A DNA stretch of 64,000 nt, from assembly GCF_008041945.1 (NCBI RefSeq), contig NZ_VKAD01000001.1, positions 1,426,001-1,490,000 of the forward strand, given 5' to 3'. The translations under genes and the position numbers were made by a program. Position 1 is the stretch's first letter. The number at the start of each line of letters is the position of its first letter. Below, in pieces: positions 55,533 through 64,000 of the stretch. The notes beneath the pieces are model-generated. The model saw nothing but the letters and a program-made list of their open reading frames with translations, was not told the origin of the DNA and did not search any database. Origin of the DNA: Reinekea thalattae. GTDB taxonomy: Bacteria > Pseudomonadota > Gammaproteobacteria > Pseudomonadales > Natronospirillaceae.

Positions 55533-56497
55533 TAAGGAGCCTCAAAATCTGGTAAACCCAACAATGGGTCATTTGGATCATCTTCAATACGGTCAAACTG
55601 AACAGTGACACGACGGTTTTTCGCCCTTCCTGCCGCCGTTTCATTGGTCGCAATTGGGTAACGGTCACCGTGATAACGAGTCAGAATCATGCCGGCATCA
55701 ACGCCTGCATTGACCAAATAATCGGTCACGCGATAAGCCCGCTGCTCCGATAACCGACGGTTGTTATAACGGTTACCAGCCGAATCACTGTGACCATCAA
55801 TATAGATCGCCGTTATCAACGAGTCTTCACGCAAATAGGTAACGATGTCGTCCAGTTGCGAACGCACTCGGGTACTGAGCTGATCGCCTCCGGCATCAAA
55901 ACTCAGCGTGGTACGTTCTATTTGCCGATAGTTGACCGGCAACAGGCCAGTCTGACAATTCAGATAATCGCTGTAATACTGCTTAAAATTAACTGGCGAA
56001 ATATGAAGGCTAATGGTGTCGTCGCCGTATTTAGAACGCCGCGTTAATGAAGGCGACATGCCACGGCCTAGCTCATCCATCATGCGACCGGCGCGTGCGG
56101 TTTCAATTCGAATGGGAATCGCCAAGTCTTTCACTCGTACATAACCCAGCTCAGTGGTCAACGCGCTGGAGCGCCAAGGCGGCGCCTGAATGGTAATAGC
56201 CGCTTGTCCAACGGCCATCAAATTACGCGTTGATTGCAAATAAAACTCTAGGGTTTCGCCAGCCTCATGAAAAAAAACCGCCGAGCCATACTGAGGCAAT
56301 GGCTGATAAAAACGACAATAGTAAGGGTTCGCTTCTATGCGCCATTCGGTATCGGTCAGGCCGGTACCAAAGGTCACCGCCTGTGCAGATGGTTGAGCAA
56401 ACGCCAAAGCAACCATGGCTGTCGCACCCATGAAGGGAAACCTAGGTATTAAGGAAAACTTAATCATTAAGGAAAACAACTGCCTAATTTTGGCCAT
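55532..56497 (-). CDS. motY: Sodium-type flagellar T-ring protein MotY
   Basis: About 321 residues. The start is ATG 56497 (MAKIRQLF), with GGAAG 5-6 nt upstream. A signal peptide ends at about ...FAQPSAQA. The MotY-specific N-terminal domain reads YYCRFYQPLPQYGSAVFFHEAGETLEF. The C-terminal OmpA-like peptidoglycan-binding domain has TAIYIDGHSDSAGNRYNNRRLSEQRAYRV and NRRVTVQF. MotY holds the stator units of the flagellar motor at the T-ring. Its position next to rnt is the same as in Pseudomonas. Confidence 0.93.
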   Translation of the reverse strand: MAKIRQLFSLMIKFSLIPRFPFMGATAMVALAFAQPSAQAVTFGTGLTDTEWRIEANPYYCRFYQPLPQYGSAVFFHEAGETLEFYLQSTRNLMAVGQAAITIQAPPWRSSALTTELGYVRVKDLAIPIRIETARAGRMMDELGRGMSPSLTRRSKYGDDTISLHISPVNFKQYYSDYLNCQTGLLPVNYRQIERTTLSFDAGGDQLSTRVRSQLDDIVTYLREDSLITAIYIDGHSDSAGNRYNNRRLSEQRAYRVTDYLVNAGVDAGMILTRYHGDRYPIATNETAAGRAKNRRVTVQFDRIEDDPNDPLLGLPDFEAP

Positions 56498-56626
56498 ATT
56501 CTTCCGCTTTTCTAATATAATTTCTTTCATATCAGTACATTAGCAAGCCTCAGACCAACCTCGTACAACCATAGCTATTTACTGACAAATCAGTAACATG
56601 CCTCTTTTTGAATTGTTGGAGAACCC

Positions 56627-57307
56627 GTGTCGGACATAGACCCACTCAATACACTTGCTGAACGTTTCCGTGGCTATTACCCGGTAGTCATCGATGTCGA
56701 GACAGCTGGTTTTAATGCCAATACCGATGCGCTACTCGAAATAGCCGCCGTCACGCTAAAAATGGACGAGCAAGGCTGGCTGGTTCCCGATGATTGCCAA
56801 TTCTTTAATGTCGAGCCATTCGAAGGGGCTAACCTAGAACCAGCAGCGCTCGAATTTACCGGCATCGACCCTCACAACCCGTTACGAGATGCTGTTGACG
56901 AAGGCGAAGCGCTAAAGTCTATTTTTAAAATGGTACGCGCCGGTATGAAAGCCAGTGGCTGTAAACGTGCAATTTTAGTTGGCCATAACGCGACTTTTGA
57001 TCACAGCTTTTTAATGGCTGCCGCACAACGTGCTGCCAACAAACGCAATCCTTTCCATCCTTTTTCGACTTTTGATACCTCGGCGCTTTCAGCACTTGCC
57101 TTTGGTCAAACGGTATTAAAAAAAGCCTGCGAGACTGCTCAGATAGAATTTTCTGATCGCGAAGCTCACAACGCCGAATACGACACCCGAAAAACTGCCG
57201 ATCTGTTCTGTAACATCATTAACCGATGGAAAGAATTAGGCGGCTGGCCGTTAGCCGCAGCAGAAGATGCAGATGCAGATACAGACATAGATAAAGAATC
57301 TATCTAA
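56627..57307 (+). CDS. rnt: Ribonuclease T
   Basis: A 226-residue DEDD exoribonuclease that trims tRNA and other stable RNA 3' ends. The start is GTG 56627, with GGAGA upstream. The active-site segments are [35 protein letters not shown] and [14 protein letters not shown]. It is divergent from motY. The C-terminus has an extra acidic tail of about ten residues ([13 protein letters not shown]). Confidence 0.95.
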   Translation: MSDIDPLNTLAERFRGYYPVVIDVETAGFNANTDALLEIAAVTLKMDEQGWLVPDDCQFFNVEPFEGANLEPAALEFTGIDPHNPLRDAVDEGEALKSIFKMVRAGMKASGCKRAILVGHNATFDHSFLMAAAQRAANKRNPFHPFSTFDTSALSALAFGQTVLKKACETAQIEFSDREAHNAEYDTRKTADLFCNIINRWKELGGWPLAAAEDADADTDIDKESI

Positions 57308-57378
57308 AAATTTGCCTAAGAACCTGCCAACAGCCGCGATTAAACAGACGCCAACGTACAGATGAAAGGAGCTCGACA

Positions 57379-57681
57379 ATGAAATGCATGGCCGACCTTT
57401 GTGTTATTCCATTTAATGGCAAAATTTCAGTTGCCCAAGAAATTGCCCAGTGTCAGCAGATACTGCAGCAGTTTGATATCGACATTCAGCTGCACGGCTA
57501 TGGCACCAATTTATACGGCGAATGGGACGACGTATTTGCCGCCATTAAAGCCTGCCATGAACAGCTGCATGAAACCGGCATTGTGCGCATTAATTCCACC
57601 ATCAAGGTGGGCACTCGCACCGACAAAGACCAAAAGATCGAAGATAAGGTCAATGCCGTCAACGACATCTTAAACGCTTAA
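57379..57681 (+). CDS. MTH1187-type thiamine-binding protein
   Basis: A 100-residue protein of the MTH1187/YkoF-like superfamily (DUF77). It reads MADLCVIPFNGKISVAQEIAQC, LHGYGTNLYGEWDDVFAAIKACHEQLHE, and VRINSTIKVGTRTDK. Members bind thiamine or related compounds; the physiological role is not settled. AAGGAG precedes the ATG. Confidence 0.85.
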   Translation: MKCMADLCVIPFNGKISVAQEIAQCQQILQQFDIDIQLHGYGTNLYGEWDDVFAAIKACHEQLHETGIVRINSTIKVGTRTDKDQKIEDKVNAVNDILNA

Positions 57682-57822
57682 CAGGTTTTTACTGTAATTT
57701 TTTACTGGTAATAAAGCCAAGCTGAAATGGCAGCAGCGCAACAATTACAGCAACGCACAATGACCAATAAGCAACTCACTGTTAAAAACAGGCGTTAAAA
57801 ATAACCAAGAGGCCAGAGCAGG

Positions 57823-58236
57823 ATGAGAAAAGACAGCCGACTATCACGCATGCTGCACATCTTAATCCATATGGATAACATGGAAGAGGTCGCGACATCC
57901 GAATTTCTAGCCAACATACTCAGAACCAACCCAGTGGTTGTCAGGCGTACCATGAGCGGCTTACGCGAAAAAGGTTATGTCACCTCGGTTAAAGGTCATG
58001 GCGGCGGCTGGCGGCTTAATGTTGCACTGGAAGATATAACCTTGCTGGACATTCACAACGCCTTAGGTGAAAGCTCGGTTTTTTGTATCGGCCTAAGCGA
58101 TGAACACACCGAATGTAAAATCGAACAGGCGGTGAACCGAGAAATCAGCAGCGCACTAAACGCTGCCGAACAACAGCTACTGACTCGCTTTGGAGAAGTC
58201 AGCTTGGCCGTACTGGCAAAAGATTTTAAACAATAA
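57823..58236 (+). CDS. Rrf2-family transcriptional regulator
   Basis: A 137-residue winged-helix regulator. It has the Rrf2 sequence SRLSRMLHILIHMD, the recognition region ILRTNPVVVRRTMSGLREKGYV and wing VKGHGGGWRLN. Two Cys (FCIGLS, TECKIE) are present, instead of the three that bind the cluster in IscR, so it may sense redox or other signals by a different way. The target is unknown. Confidence 0.85.
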   Translation: MRKDSRLSRMLHILIHMDNMEEVATSEFLANILRTNPVVVRRTMSGLREKGYVTSVKGHGGGWRLNVALEDITLLDIHNALGESSVFCIGLSDEHTECKIEQAVNREISSALNAAEQQLLTRFGEVSLAVLAKDFKQ

Positions 58237-58312
58237 CCTTTAAATCATGATTGCTTATCACCTTCGCCACTACGCACAAAGCCGAGCCGAATAAAAACAC
58301 CAACAGGCCTAA

Positions 58313-59929
58313 TTATTTAACAATAAAATAGTTAACGTCCTGCTTTAGTTTTTTAGCAAGCTGTTCTAATGCTTTCGTTTCTTCGGTATTGCGCTGTAAA
58401 AACTGGCTGGTCTCTTTCGACATATTGGCCACTTCTTCAACACCTTGACTGATCTCCAGAACCGTCGCTACTTGAATATCCGTTGCTTCAACCACTTCCA
58501 ATACTTTAGCTAGTGAATCATTCGATTGCTGCTGAATATCACTCAGTAACGCGTTCGCTTCACGGGTCAAACTCAAGCCATTTTCGACTTGCGGCACAGT
58601 GGTTTCCATCGCTTCTACCGATGCCTGGGTGTCTTCTTGAACCTGATTGATCATTTCTTCGATATCACCTGTCGCCTCGTTAGTACGCTGCGCCAATTGA
58701 CGTACTTCGTCTGCAACAACCGCAAAACCTCGACCGGATTCTCCTGCACGAGCCGCCTCAATTGCGGCGTTCAACGCTAACAGGTTAGTTTGCTCAGAGA
58801 TGCCTCGAATGACATTAATAATGTCTCCAATCTCTCCTGCTCGCTCTTTCAGTACATTCACTTGGTTCACGGTGGCATTTACTGTATCTGATATTTTCTC
58901 AATTTCTGTTGCGACCTTTTGCACCGCATCGCGACCTTTTCTAGATAGCTCTACCGTATCATTGGAGTTACTTTCTGTTTGGCGCACAGTGTCTGCAATC
59001 GCATTAATACTTAAATTCATATCGTTTAGGCTTTGCACTGCCTGATCGGTAAATTCAACCTGCTTATCTGCTGCAACCAAAGCCTGTTCAGTACCAGAAG
59101 CAACAGTCGCCGAACGATCTGATAATTCTTCCGATGAACCAATAATTTCATTGACAATATCGACGAGCTTTTCTTGCATCACCTGTACTGATGACATCAT
59201 GCTATTTTGACTAAGTGATTTAATTTGCGCAGTTAAATCACCTTTTGCAATCTTAGCGATAACCTGAGCAGCTTGCTGCGGCTCACCGCCTACCGAATGA
59301 CGAATACGACGGCTGATAACGAATGTAACGCTAACCCCAATCATAATGGCGATCACCGTTAACAGGATCATCCAACCTTGAAACGAGCTGGTTACTTTTC
59401 TGGTTTCTTCTGTTGCAACAAAATTAGCGTTCTCTTCAAAATTGATGAATTCATTAATCACCGCCAACCAATCAGTAAAGGCCGGCTTTGCTTGATTCAG
59501 CAGCAAGGCCTCTGCTTCTTGATTATTTCCGCTTCGCTGTAACGTAATAATTTGACTGACTAACGGCAGCGTTCTTCGCTCTACATTTTGAATTTTGTCG
59601 TATATCGCCTGCTCTTGAGAGGTCAACACAACAGTATCCATCGCTGTTGCAGCCTCTTTATAGAAGGCGGCTAACGAGTTAATTTCAGCGACGCTTTGGC
59701 TCGCTTCATCTGCGCTTCTTGCTAGTACGACATCACGGATAGCAATGGCTCTATCATGAACACTGCCGCGGAAATTGATCGCGTAACGCTGTTTCATAGC
59801 ATTCACGTCGGTCATTTGAGTAATGGTGGCATCGATGAAGTTAACTCGCTGGACACCGATTCCAGAGAGTATGATCATCATGGCTAAAATAGCCCCAAAG
59901 CCTATGATTAAGCGAGTATTAATAGTCAT
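58313..59929 (-). CDS. Methyl-accepting chemotaxis protein
   Basis: A 538-residue chemoreceptor. It has an N-terminal membrane helix ([20 protein letters not shown]), a four-helix periplasmic sensor domain, a second helix ([19 protein letters not shown], about 186-206), a HAMP region and the signalling domain with the hairpin [19 protein letters not shown] and [13 protein letters not shown]. No C-terminal CheR-binding pentapeptide is seen. The ligand is unknown. Divergent terminators and a palindrome lie upstream. Confidence 0.92.
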   Translation of the reverse strand: MTINTRLIIGFGAILAMMIILSGIGVQRVNFIDATITQMTDVNAMKQRYAINFRGSVHDRAIAIRDVVLARSADEASQSVAEINSLAAFYKEAATAMDTVVLTSQEQAIYDKIQNVERRTLPLVSQIITLQRSGNNQEAEALLLNQAKPAFTDWLAVINEFINFEENANFVATEETRKVTSSFQGWMILLTVIAIMIGVSVTFVISRRIRHSVGGEPQQAAQVIAKIAKGDLTAQIKSLSQNSMMSSVQVMQEKLVDIVNEIIGSSEELSDRSATVASGTEQALVAADKQVEFTDQAVQSLNDMNLSINAIADTVRQTESNSNDTVELSRKGRDAVQKVATEIEKISDTVNATVNQVNVLKERAGEIGDIINVIRGISEQTNLLALNAAIEAARAGESGRGFAVVADEVRQLAQRTNEATGDIEEMINQVQEDTQASVEAMETTVPQVENGLSLTREANALLSDIQQQSNDSLAKVLEVVEATDIQVATVLEISQGVEEVANMSKETSQFLQRNTEETKALEQLAKKLKQDVNYFIVK

Positions 59930-60295
59930 CTTTAATTCCGTTTGGTTCCGTGCATTGCTGCTTAGTTCTGTTTAGCTCTATTTAGTTCCGTTGCGTCGTC
60001 CTGACAACACTCAAAAATATACAGATCTGTATATCATATAAGATGCAAACCAGCTCTAGAATGTTTTTTTGTAACAACACTGTTGATTGAACTTTTAACG
60101 AGATGGCAATCACTACCCTAGAGCCTCAGAGAAAGTGAAGCTTAGCGACACGTAAAATACAAGTAATCTGCACGCCACATCACCACCAGTAAGTCTTCCA
60201 GCCTAGCAATGGCAGGCTGACTTACAGCAGTAACAGTCTATGACATTAGAATGAGCGCGCCATTTAACATAAGGCTGGCACCTAATTTTGAGTAC
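59930..60295. other. Intergenic region upstream of the chemoreceptor
   Basis: A stretch without a gene, between the chemoreceptor and orn (whole gap 59930-60357). It holds the promoter side of the chemoreceptor gene, with several AT-rich boxes but no certain promoter, short TTTAGTTC-type words near 59941-59990 and a perfect 18-bp palindrome at 60017-60034. Nothing else is recognised before the orn terminator. Confidence 0.5.
60017..60034. promoter_or_regulatory. Perfect 18-bp palindrome
   Basis: ATATACAGATCTGTATAT, 88 bp upstream of the chemoreceptor ATG. A perfect dyad of this length suggests an operator for a dimeric regulator. It does not match the LexA consensus, in which CTGT precedes ACAG. 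Confidence 0.45.
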
Positions 60296-60320
60296 AAAAA
60301 AACCTCGCGTATGCGAGGCT
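60296..60320 (-). terminator. Terminator of orn
   Basis: Six-bp arms CCTCGC (60303-60308) and GCGAGG (60313-60318), GTAT loop. On the minus strand it is followed by a T7 run (A7 at 60296-60302). It lies about 40 bp after the orn stop. Confidence 0.85.
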
Positions 60321-60357
60321 TCTAGATTATTGAAACGAAAAGATGGACCCTTAATAA

Positions 60358-60897
60358 CTATTTCAAAAAATTATCTTTATAAAAACGTAGCTCTTCAACC
60401 GACTCGATAATGTCGTCCATAGCGCGATGGCTGCCTTTTTTTGTGTAACCAGACAATAATTCTGGCTGCCAACGGGCGGCGAGTTCTTTTAACGTACTGA
60501 CGTCGATATTACGATAATGACAATAACTATCGATGCTTGGCATGTACTTAATTAAAAAGCGGCGATCTTGCCAAATGCTATTGCCACACAGCGGCGAAGC
60601 ACCTTGCTCAACCCACTGCTGCATAAAGCTCAATGTTTGCGCTTCTGCTTCAGCAAGGCTGATGTCGCTGCTTTTAACCTTATCGGTAAGGCCTGATTCG
60701 CCATGATGGGTTGTGCACCATTCATCCATCTCATCTAAAACCGAGTCTGGCTGGTGCACCACGATTGAAGGGCCTTCTGCCAAGATGTTCAGGTCTTTAT
60801 CAGTAATCAGAGTGGCGATCTCAAGAATGTGGCAAACGTCAGGGTCTAGACCGGACATTTCCAAGTCTATCCAGATTAAATTGGATTTTTTATCCAT
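60358..60897 (-). CDS. orn: Oligoribonuclease
   Basis: About 179 residues, start at ATG 60897 ([19 protein letters not shown]). DEDDh motifs: [21 protein letters not shown] and [12 protein letters not shown]. It degrades 2-5 nt RNA and pGpG, the breakdown product of cyclic di-GMP. It is divergent from rsgA. Confidence 0.96.
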   Translation of the reverse strand: MDKKSNLIWIDLEMSGLDPDVCHILEIATLITDKDLNILAEGPSIVVHQPDSVLDEMDEWCTTHHGESGLTDKVKSSDISLAEAEAQTLSFMQQWVEQGASPLCGNSIWQDRRFLIKYMPSIDSYCHYRNIDVSTLKELAARWQPELLSGYTKKGSHRAMDDIIESVEELRFYKDNFLK

Positions 60898-60967
60898 TAG
60901 GCTCAACCTTTTAGCAGGGAACAAGTAAACTTAGCGCTCAGTATAACGTATTAAGCTAAGCAAGCGC

Positions 60968-61993
60968 ATGAGCAAACGACGATTAAGCCGACAGCAGCAG
61001 CATCGAATTGACAAGGTTCAACAAGAGCGCCTTGCCCGCGCGCAAAAGAAAGATGCAATCATTGATGAACAAATCAATGGCGAACTCGGCGCGCCAGAAC
61101 AGGGGTTAATTATTGCTCACTACGGCGCTACACTCGATTTACAACGTGATAGCACAGCAGGCGGAGACATTATTCGCTGCAACGTTCGCAGTAATTTACC
61201 TGCGATGGTCACCGGCGATCAGGTTGTTTGGCAGCCAGACAACAATGGCGGCGGTGTGATTAATGCTTTGGTCGAACGACGCAGCATTCTGACTCGGCCA
61301 GACGTACGCGGTAAATTGCGCCCAGTAGCAGCTAATGTCGACCGTATCATTATCGTAATTGCGCCTAGCCCACGAACACCGGTTAATTTAATTGACCGTT
61401 ACTTGGTGGCAACCGCACACGATGATATCCACCCGATTATTTTATTAAACAAAAGCGATCTACTCAGCAAAGCGCCAGAAATGCAGCAAGAGCTAGATGA
61501 ATATAAAGCATTGGGTTATGAGACTCATATTGCTTCAGCAACTGAAGTCGACGGGTTGCAGCAGATCCAGCAATTAGTCGCAGAAGGAAACTCGGTATTT
61601 GTTGGTCAATCTGGCGTTGGTAAATCGTCGATCATTAATCAACTACTGCCAGAAGAAGACTTAAAAGTCGGCGATATTTCACAAGCTACCGGCAAAGGTA
61701 AGCACACCACAACAACTGCAAAACTCTACCACATTCCAAGCGGTGGCCAACTGATCGACAGCCCCGGCATTCGTGAATTTGGTTTATGGCATACCAGCCT
61801 TAATGATTTACACAAAGGTTTTCCAGAAATTTCTGAGCAGTCACACTACTGCAAATTCAACGATTGCAGCCACACTCATGAACCCGGTTGCGCATTAAAA
61901 AAAGCCGTCGAAGATGGCGTTATTTTAGCGCGCAGACTTGAAAGCTTTTTATCAATTCGTGACTCACTTGATGAAGTAGATATGCGGTTATAA
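60968..61993 (+). CDS. rsgA: Ribosome biogenesis GTPase RsgA
   Basis: A 341-residue circularly permuted GTPase with N-terminal OB fold. Motifs: LNKSDLLS (G4), VGQSGVGKSSIINQL (G1) and IDSPGIREFGL (G3), then the zinc site HYCKFNDCSHTHEPGCALKKA. It helps in maturation of the 30S subunit. The last ~131 bp of the gene and 12 bp after it are repeated at 63124-63266. Confidence 0.96.
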   Translation: MSKRRLSRQQQHRIDKVQQERLARAQKKDAIIDEQINGELGAPEQGLIIAHYGATLDLQRDSTAGGDIIRCNVRSNLPAMVTGDQVVWQPDNNGGGVINALVERRSILTRPDVRGKLRPVAANVDRIIIVIAPSPRTPVNLIDRYLVATAHDDIHPIILLNKSDLLSKAPEMQQELDEYKALGYETHIASATEVDGLQQIQQLVAEGNSVFVGQSGVGKSSIINQLLPEEDLKVGDISQATGKGKHTTTTAKLYHIPSGGQLIDSPGIREFGLWHTSLNDLHKGFPEISEQSHYCKFNDCSHTHEPGCALKKAVEDGVILARRLESFLSIRDSLDEVDMRL

Positions 61994-62005
61994 AAAACGC
62001 ATCGG
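61863..62005 (+). repeat. Direct repeat, copy 1 (functional 3' end of rsgA)
   Basis: This 143-bp segment covers the last ~131 bp of rsgA plus 12 bp beyond, ending AAAAAACGCATCGG. A copy lies 1.26 kb further on. Here only the left arm of the terminator is present; after CATCGG the sequence changes. Confidence 0.9.
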
Positions 62006-62061
62006 CAGTTGATAATATTCAAGTCATCAAAGACTCTGACCCTTTGATTCCTGCTTTGAAG

Positions 62062-63042
62062 TCAGTGCCAATTACAACATTCGCCTGTCCATTCGTGCAC
62101 TTCCTTCGGCCATTTATGCTTAACAGGAGTTAATAGAGCCATTTTATTGGGGTTGAATAAAAACACAAACGGCGCAGTAATGATAAAAACTAAAACTGCT
62201 TTGAGATAACCAGTTTTCCGTGCTAATTCAGTGTTAAAACTCGGCCGCCTTGGCTTTTTAGTTATTTCAATATACAAGGGTTGCTCACTGTTCATGTAGC
62301 GGCGCACGTATTCCCAGTAGGTGTAGAGCGGGATATGGTGATTCATATTATGAAGCATATTCAGTGCGACATGCTTTTGTCCTGTTAGGTCTTGGTTAAC
62401 TGCATGCTTTGGGTTTAGCCAAAGAGTCAGCTGATAACCGTCTTGTAAACCACGATAGCCTTCATTTCTTTTAGCCACTTGAACAGATAGTTCACACTCC
62501 TGCCATGGAATACGATATAAGACTTTTTTGTGCCACACGTAGACTTCTTGGTTCTTCTTATGAAAACGTACAGGAGTAGCTAAAGGACAAAGAAATGTTA
62601 TCGAACTTAGACCAAAACAAAGGAAGTACATTCCATATATAATACTTTCTGGCACAACCCATGTAGTAAAAGATCGAATCACCAAGTAATCAAAAGTCCA
62701 CCAGATAAAAGCAACAATTAACCCGCTATAAAAGAAAACATCTCGATTTGTAACTGAATTAACGCGCATATCCAAATAGCCATCGTGACCACCTGCGGAA
62801 GAATGGTCAAACACTTCACCTAAATATTTGGCGGACAAATCACCTGGATAATCAGGATGATCAGGCTCATCTTCATAATCGAAGCGGAATTTTTTATTGC
62901 CTGGATTCAAAGTCTCATGCAATAGAGAGGCCCCATTAGGGTAATAATTTAAAGCATGTTCCGTCCTCTGGAATTTCGGAGTTACACCGAAGTGCTCAGG
63001 GGCAACCCATAAATTGGAGCCAACTTTTTGGATGTTACTCAT
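62062..63042 (-). CDS. DUF6708-like membrane protein
   Basis: A 326-residue protein, not firmly recognised. It has a soluble N-terminus, membrane segments at about 104-122 (SGLIVAFIWWTFDYLVI) and 131-155, a cytoplasmic region with VRFHKKNQEVYVWHKKVLYRIPW, and another segment near 283-298 (AVLVFIITAPFVFLF). The pattern resembles the DUF6708 family, some of which lie beside type VI secretion effectors; this link is tentative. It is AT-richer than its neighbours, reads against rsgA and is bracketed by copies of the rsgA 3' end, so it was probably acquired. Confidence 0.6.
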   Translation of the reverse strand: MSNIQKVGSNLWVAPEHFGVTPKFQRTEHALNYYPNGASLLHETLNPGNKKFRFDYEDEPDHPDYPGDLSAKYLGEVFDHSSAGGHDGYLDMRVNSVTNRDVFFYSGLIVAFIWWTFDYLVIRSFTTWVVPESIIYGMYFLCFGLSSITFLCPLATPVRFHKKNQEVYVWHKKVLYRIPWQECELSVQVAKRNEGYRGLQDGYQLTLWLNPKHAVNQDLTGQKHVALNMLHNMNHHIPLYTYWEYVRRYMNSEQPLYIEITKKPRRPSFNTELARKTGYLKAVLVFIITAPFVFLFNPNKMALLTPVKHKWPKEVHEWTGECCNWH

Positions 63043-63123
63043 AGTCTTTTTGCTCCATTATAAAGCTTTCCACTTCTGTTTTATTCTGCCACTAGCGCTG
63101 ACGATACCAATGCATAATAAATA

Positions 63124-63266
63124 ATTACAGTCACACTCATGAACCCGGTTCGCGCATTAAAAAAAACGTTAAAGATGGCGCTATTTTAGCGCGCAAACTT
63201 GAAAGCTTTTTATCGATTCGTGACTCTCTTGATGAAGTAGATATGCGGTTATAAAAAACGCATCGG
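63124..63266 (+). repeat. Direct repeat, copy 2 (decayed rsgA 3' end)
   Basis: A second copy of the rsgA end, with substitutions and small indels (an extra C after GGTT; A8 in place of A7), not translatable through. The same stop region and AAAAAACGCATCGG are preserved. In contrast with copy 1, the full terminator follows. Confidence 0.9.
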
Positions 63267-63296
63267 TATTTTATAATACGCGATGCGTTTAAATTT
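63256..63296. terminator. Original rsgA terminator, now after repeat copy 2
   Basis: Arms AAACGCATCG (63256-63265) and CGATGCGTTT (63281-63290) enclose a second stem GTATT/AATAC, with one bulged base, followed by AAATTTTATTT. It can act in both directions, here also for the lipoprotein gene on the minus strand. Confidence 0.88.
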
Positions 63297-63330
63297 TATT
63301 TCGATTAATTTTAACTAAATCAATTAAAAA

Positions 63331-63681
63331 TCATTCTGCATTTTTAATAATAGGCTTTAGTCGATAATCCGTACGAACTTCGTTTTTAAATTGATACTCT
63401 TTATTACCGAAGTTGTATTCAAACACCAGTTCTTTTAACCGCGGATAAGCCAAACAATTATCTGGTTGATGTTTTTCTAAAAAAATAGAATCACCCTTTA
63501 CCAAAAGATTAAAATTCTGCTCACTAGTGCAGCCTTTATCACTTACAGATACAGTTAATTTATCTTCGCTGAGTATCGGATTATAAAGTACTACATCTTC
63601 ATTAGTAGCGCTGGAATTTAACGCACAGCTAGAAAGAATAATTAGCAATAATAAAAAAATAGGCTTTAACAAATAGTGCAT
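63331..63681 (-). CDS. Small lipoprotein of unknown function
   Basis: About 116 residues. The start is ATG 63681, with AGGA about 8 nt upstream. The N-terminus HYLLKPIFLLLLIILSSC is a signal with lipobox (LSSC). The mature part has no known domain; it includes two further Cys (KGCTSEQ, DNCLAYP). AT-rich. It lies between the rsgA repeat region and a protease gene and may be part of the same acquired patch. Confidence 0.65.
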   Translation of the reverse strand: MHYLLKPIFLLLLIILSSCALNSSATNEDVVLYNPILSEDKLTVSVSDKGCTSEQNFNLLVKGDSIFLEKHQPDNCLAYPRLKELVFEYNFGNKEYQFKNEVRTDYRLKPIIKNAE

Positions 63682-63712
63682 AATTCTATCCTTTGAAAGC
63701 AACTGGCATTAA

Positions 63713-64000
63713 TCAATCGCTCAAGCCATGACCGATGACCATGACACTAATATCCGAGCCTGGATTTTGCTCGGCATCTTCCGCTAATTCAGCAAACAAA
63801 TCCGTTGAGGGTAGTGATAAAGATTCATTCGAAGGCCAAGGCGAAGGACCTAATTGAATCAGTGCGATGTCATTTTCCAAATCATCTACATCACCACGCC
63901 AATCGTCATGAACCGTGATGTCTGAACCAGTAACCGTATGAATCTCTAAATAACTGCCGATGTATAAAACAAATCCTGTTGCATCTTCACTCTCTGAATC
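63713..64000 (-). CDS. Trypsin-like serine protease, C-terminal part (leaves window)
   Basis: About 95 C-terminal residues can be read; the N-terminus lies beyond the window. The segment VHDDWRGDVDDLENDIALIQLG contains the DIAL motif with the catalytic Asp of S1 (trypsin) proteases, and SVMVIGHGLSD resembles the following V-x-GWG strand. The stop comes right after, before any GDSGGP motif with the catalytic Ser. So either the gene is truncated or this is a divergent family member. The missing His part cannot be seen. Confidence 0.6.
   Translation of the reverse strand, partial: DSESEDATGFVLYIGSYLEIHTVTGSDITVHDDWRGDVDDLENDIALIQLGPSPWPSNESLSLPSTDLFAELAEDAEQNPGSDISVMVIGHGLSD

Noticed and set aside
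60017-60034. The palindrome as a LexA box
   Set aside because: LexA sites have CTGT before ACAG with eight bases between; here the order is the opposite.
61863-63266. An IS element between the rsgA repeats
   Set aside because: There is no transposase or terminal inverted repeat; the repeats are pieces of rsgA itself.

Overview
The window looks like the chromosome of a marine gammaproteobacterium of the Oceanospirillales/Pseudomonadales kind. The reasons are a Pseudomonas-type gluQ-cbrX-cbrA-cbrB-pcnB-folK-panB-panC block, an MSHA-type minor pilin cluster, MotY (sodium-type flagellar motor), RNase T beside motY, divergent orn/rsgA, an AapJQMP amino-acid transporter and a DUF3360 membrane protein of the Vibrio type. 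Base composition appears to be in the mid to high 40s %GC (impression, not computed). The species cannot be told from the sequence. Almost all of it is vertical-looking core genome; the clearest accessory patch is the last 2 kb.

Layout. 1-3.9 kb: divergent argO (partial)/argP, then three exported proteins (amidohydrolase, YtkA/FixH-like protein, di-haem cytochrome c peroxidase). 4-9.3 kb: MATE exporter, holA and leuS, with lptE missing from its usual place between the last two. 9.4-13.8 kb: the aapJQMP operon behind two NtrC-like sites. 14.2-16.9 kb: rlmF and a DUF3360 permease. 17-20.3 kb: two tandem TPR-sulfotransferase genes, the second broken by a one-base shift in an A7 run. 20.6-28.2 kb: an amidoligase-type cluster (circularly permuted ATP-grasp, alpha-E protein, an ATP-grasp/alpha-E fusion, a transglutaminase-like protease and a PGM1-like ATP-grasp). 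28.2-36.3 kb: initiator tRNA, a DUF349 protein, exonuclease I with an unusual (Thr-Glu)n tail ending QLDLF, class I fumarase, hisI and an aminotransferase.

36.4-47.4 kb: gluQ-cbrXAB-pcnB-folK-panB-panC-panD. Between cbrB and pcnB lies about 1 kb without a protein gene. It has a near-consensus sigma-54 promoter followed by four (ARN)n A-rich tracts and eight exactly phased 17-bp repeats almost free of G. By position, promoter type and content this is a candidate CrcZ-like Hfq/Crc decoy RNA activated by CbrB. It is the most interesting feature of the window.

47.6-55.2 kb: mshA-C-D-O-P-Q pilin genes without the MSHA assembly machinery; MshQ carries three LamG-like repeats. 55.2-60 kb: motY with a coupled small gene, rnt, a thiamine-binding protein, an Rrf2 regulator and a chemoreceptor. 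60.3-64 kb: orn and rsgA, then a DUF6708-like membrane-protein gene lying between two roughly 143-bp copies of the rsgA 3' end, a small lipoprotein and a trypsin-like protease gene running off the end. The duplicated rsgA end, with the complete terminator only at the distal copy, suggests insertion of foreign DNA at the rsgA 3' end.
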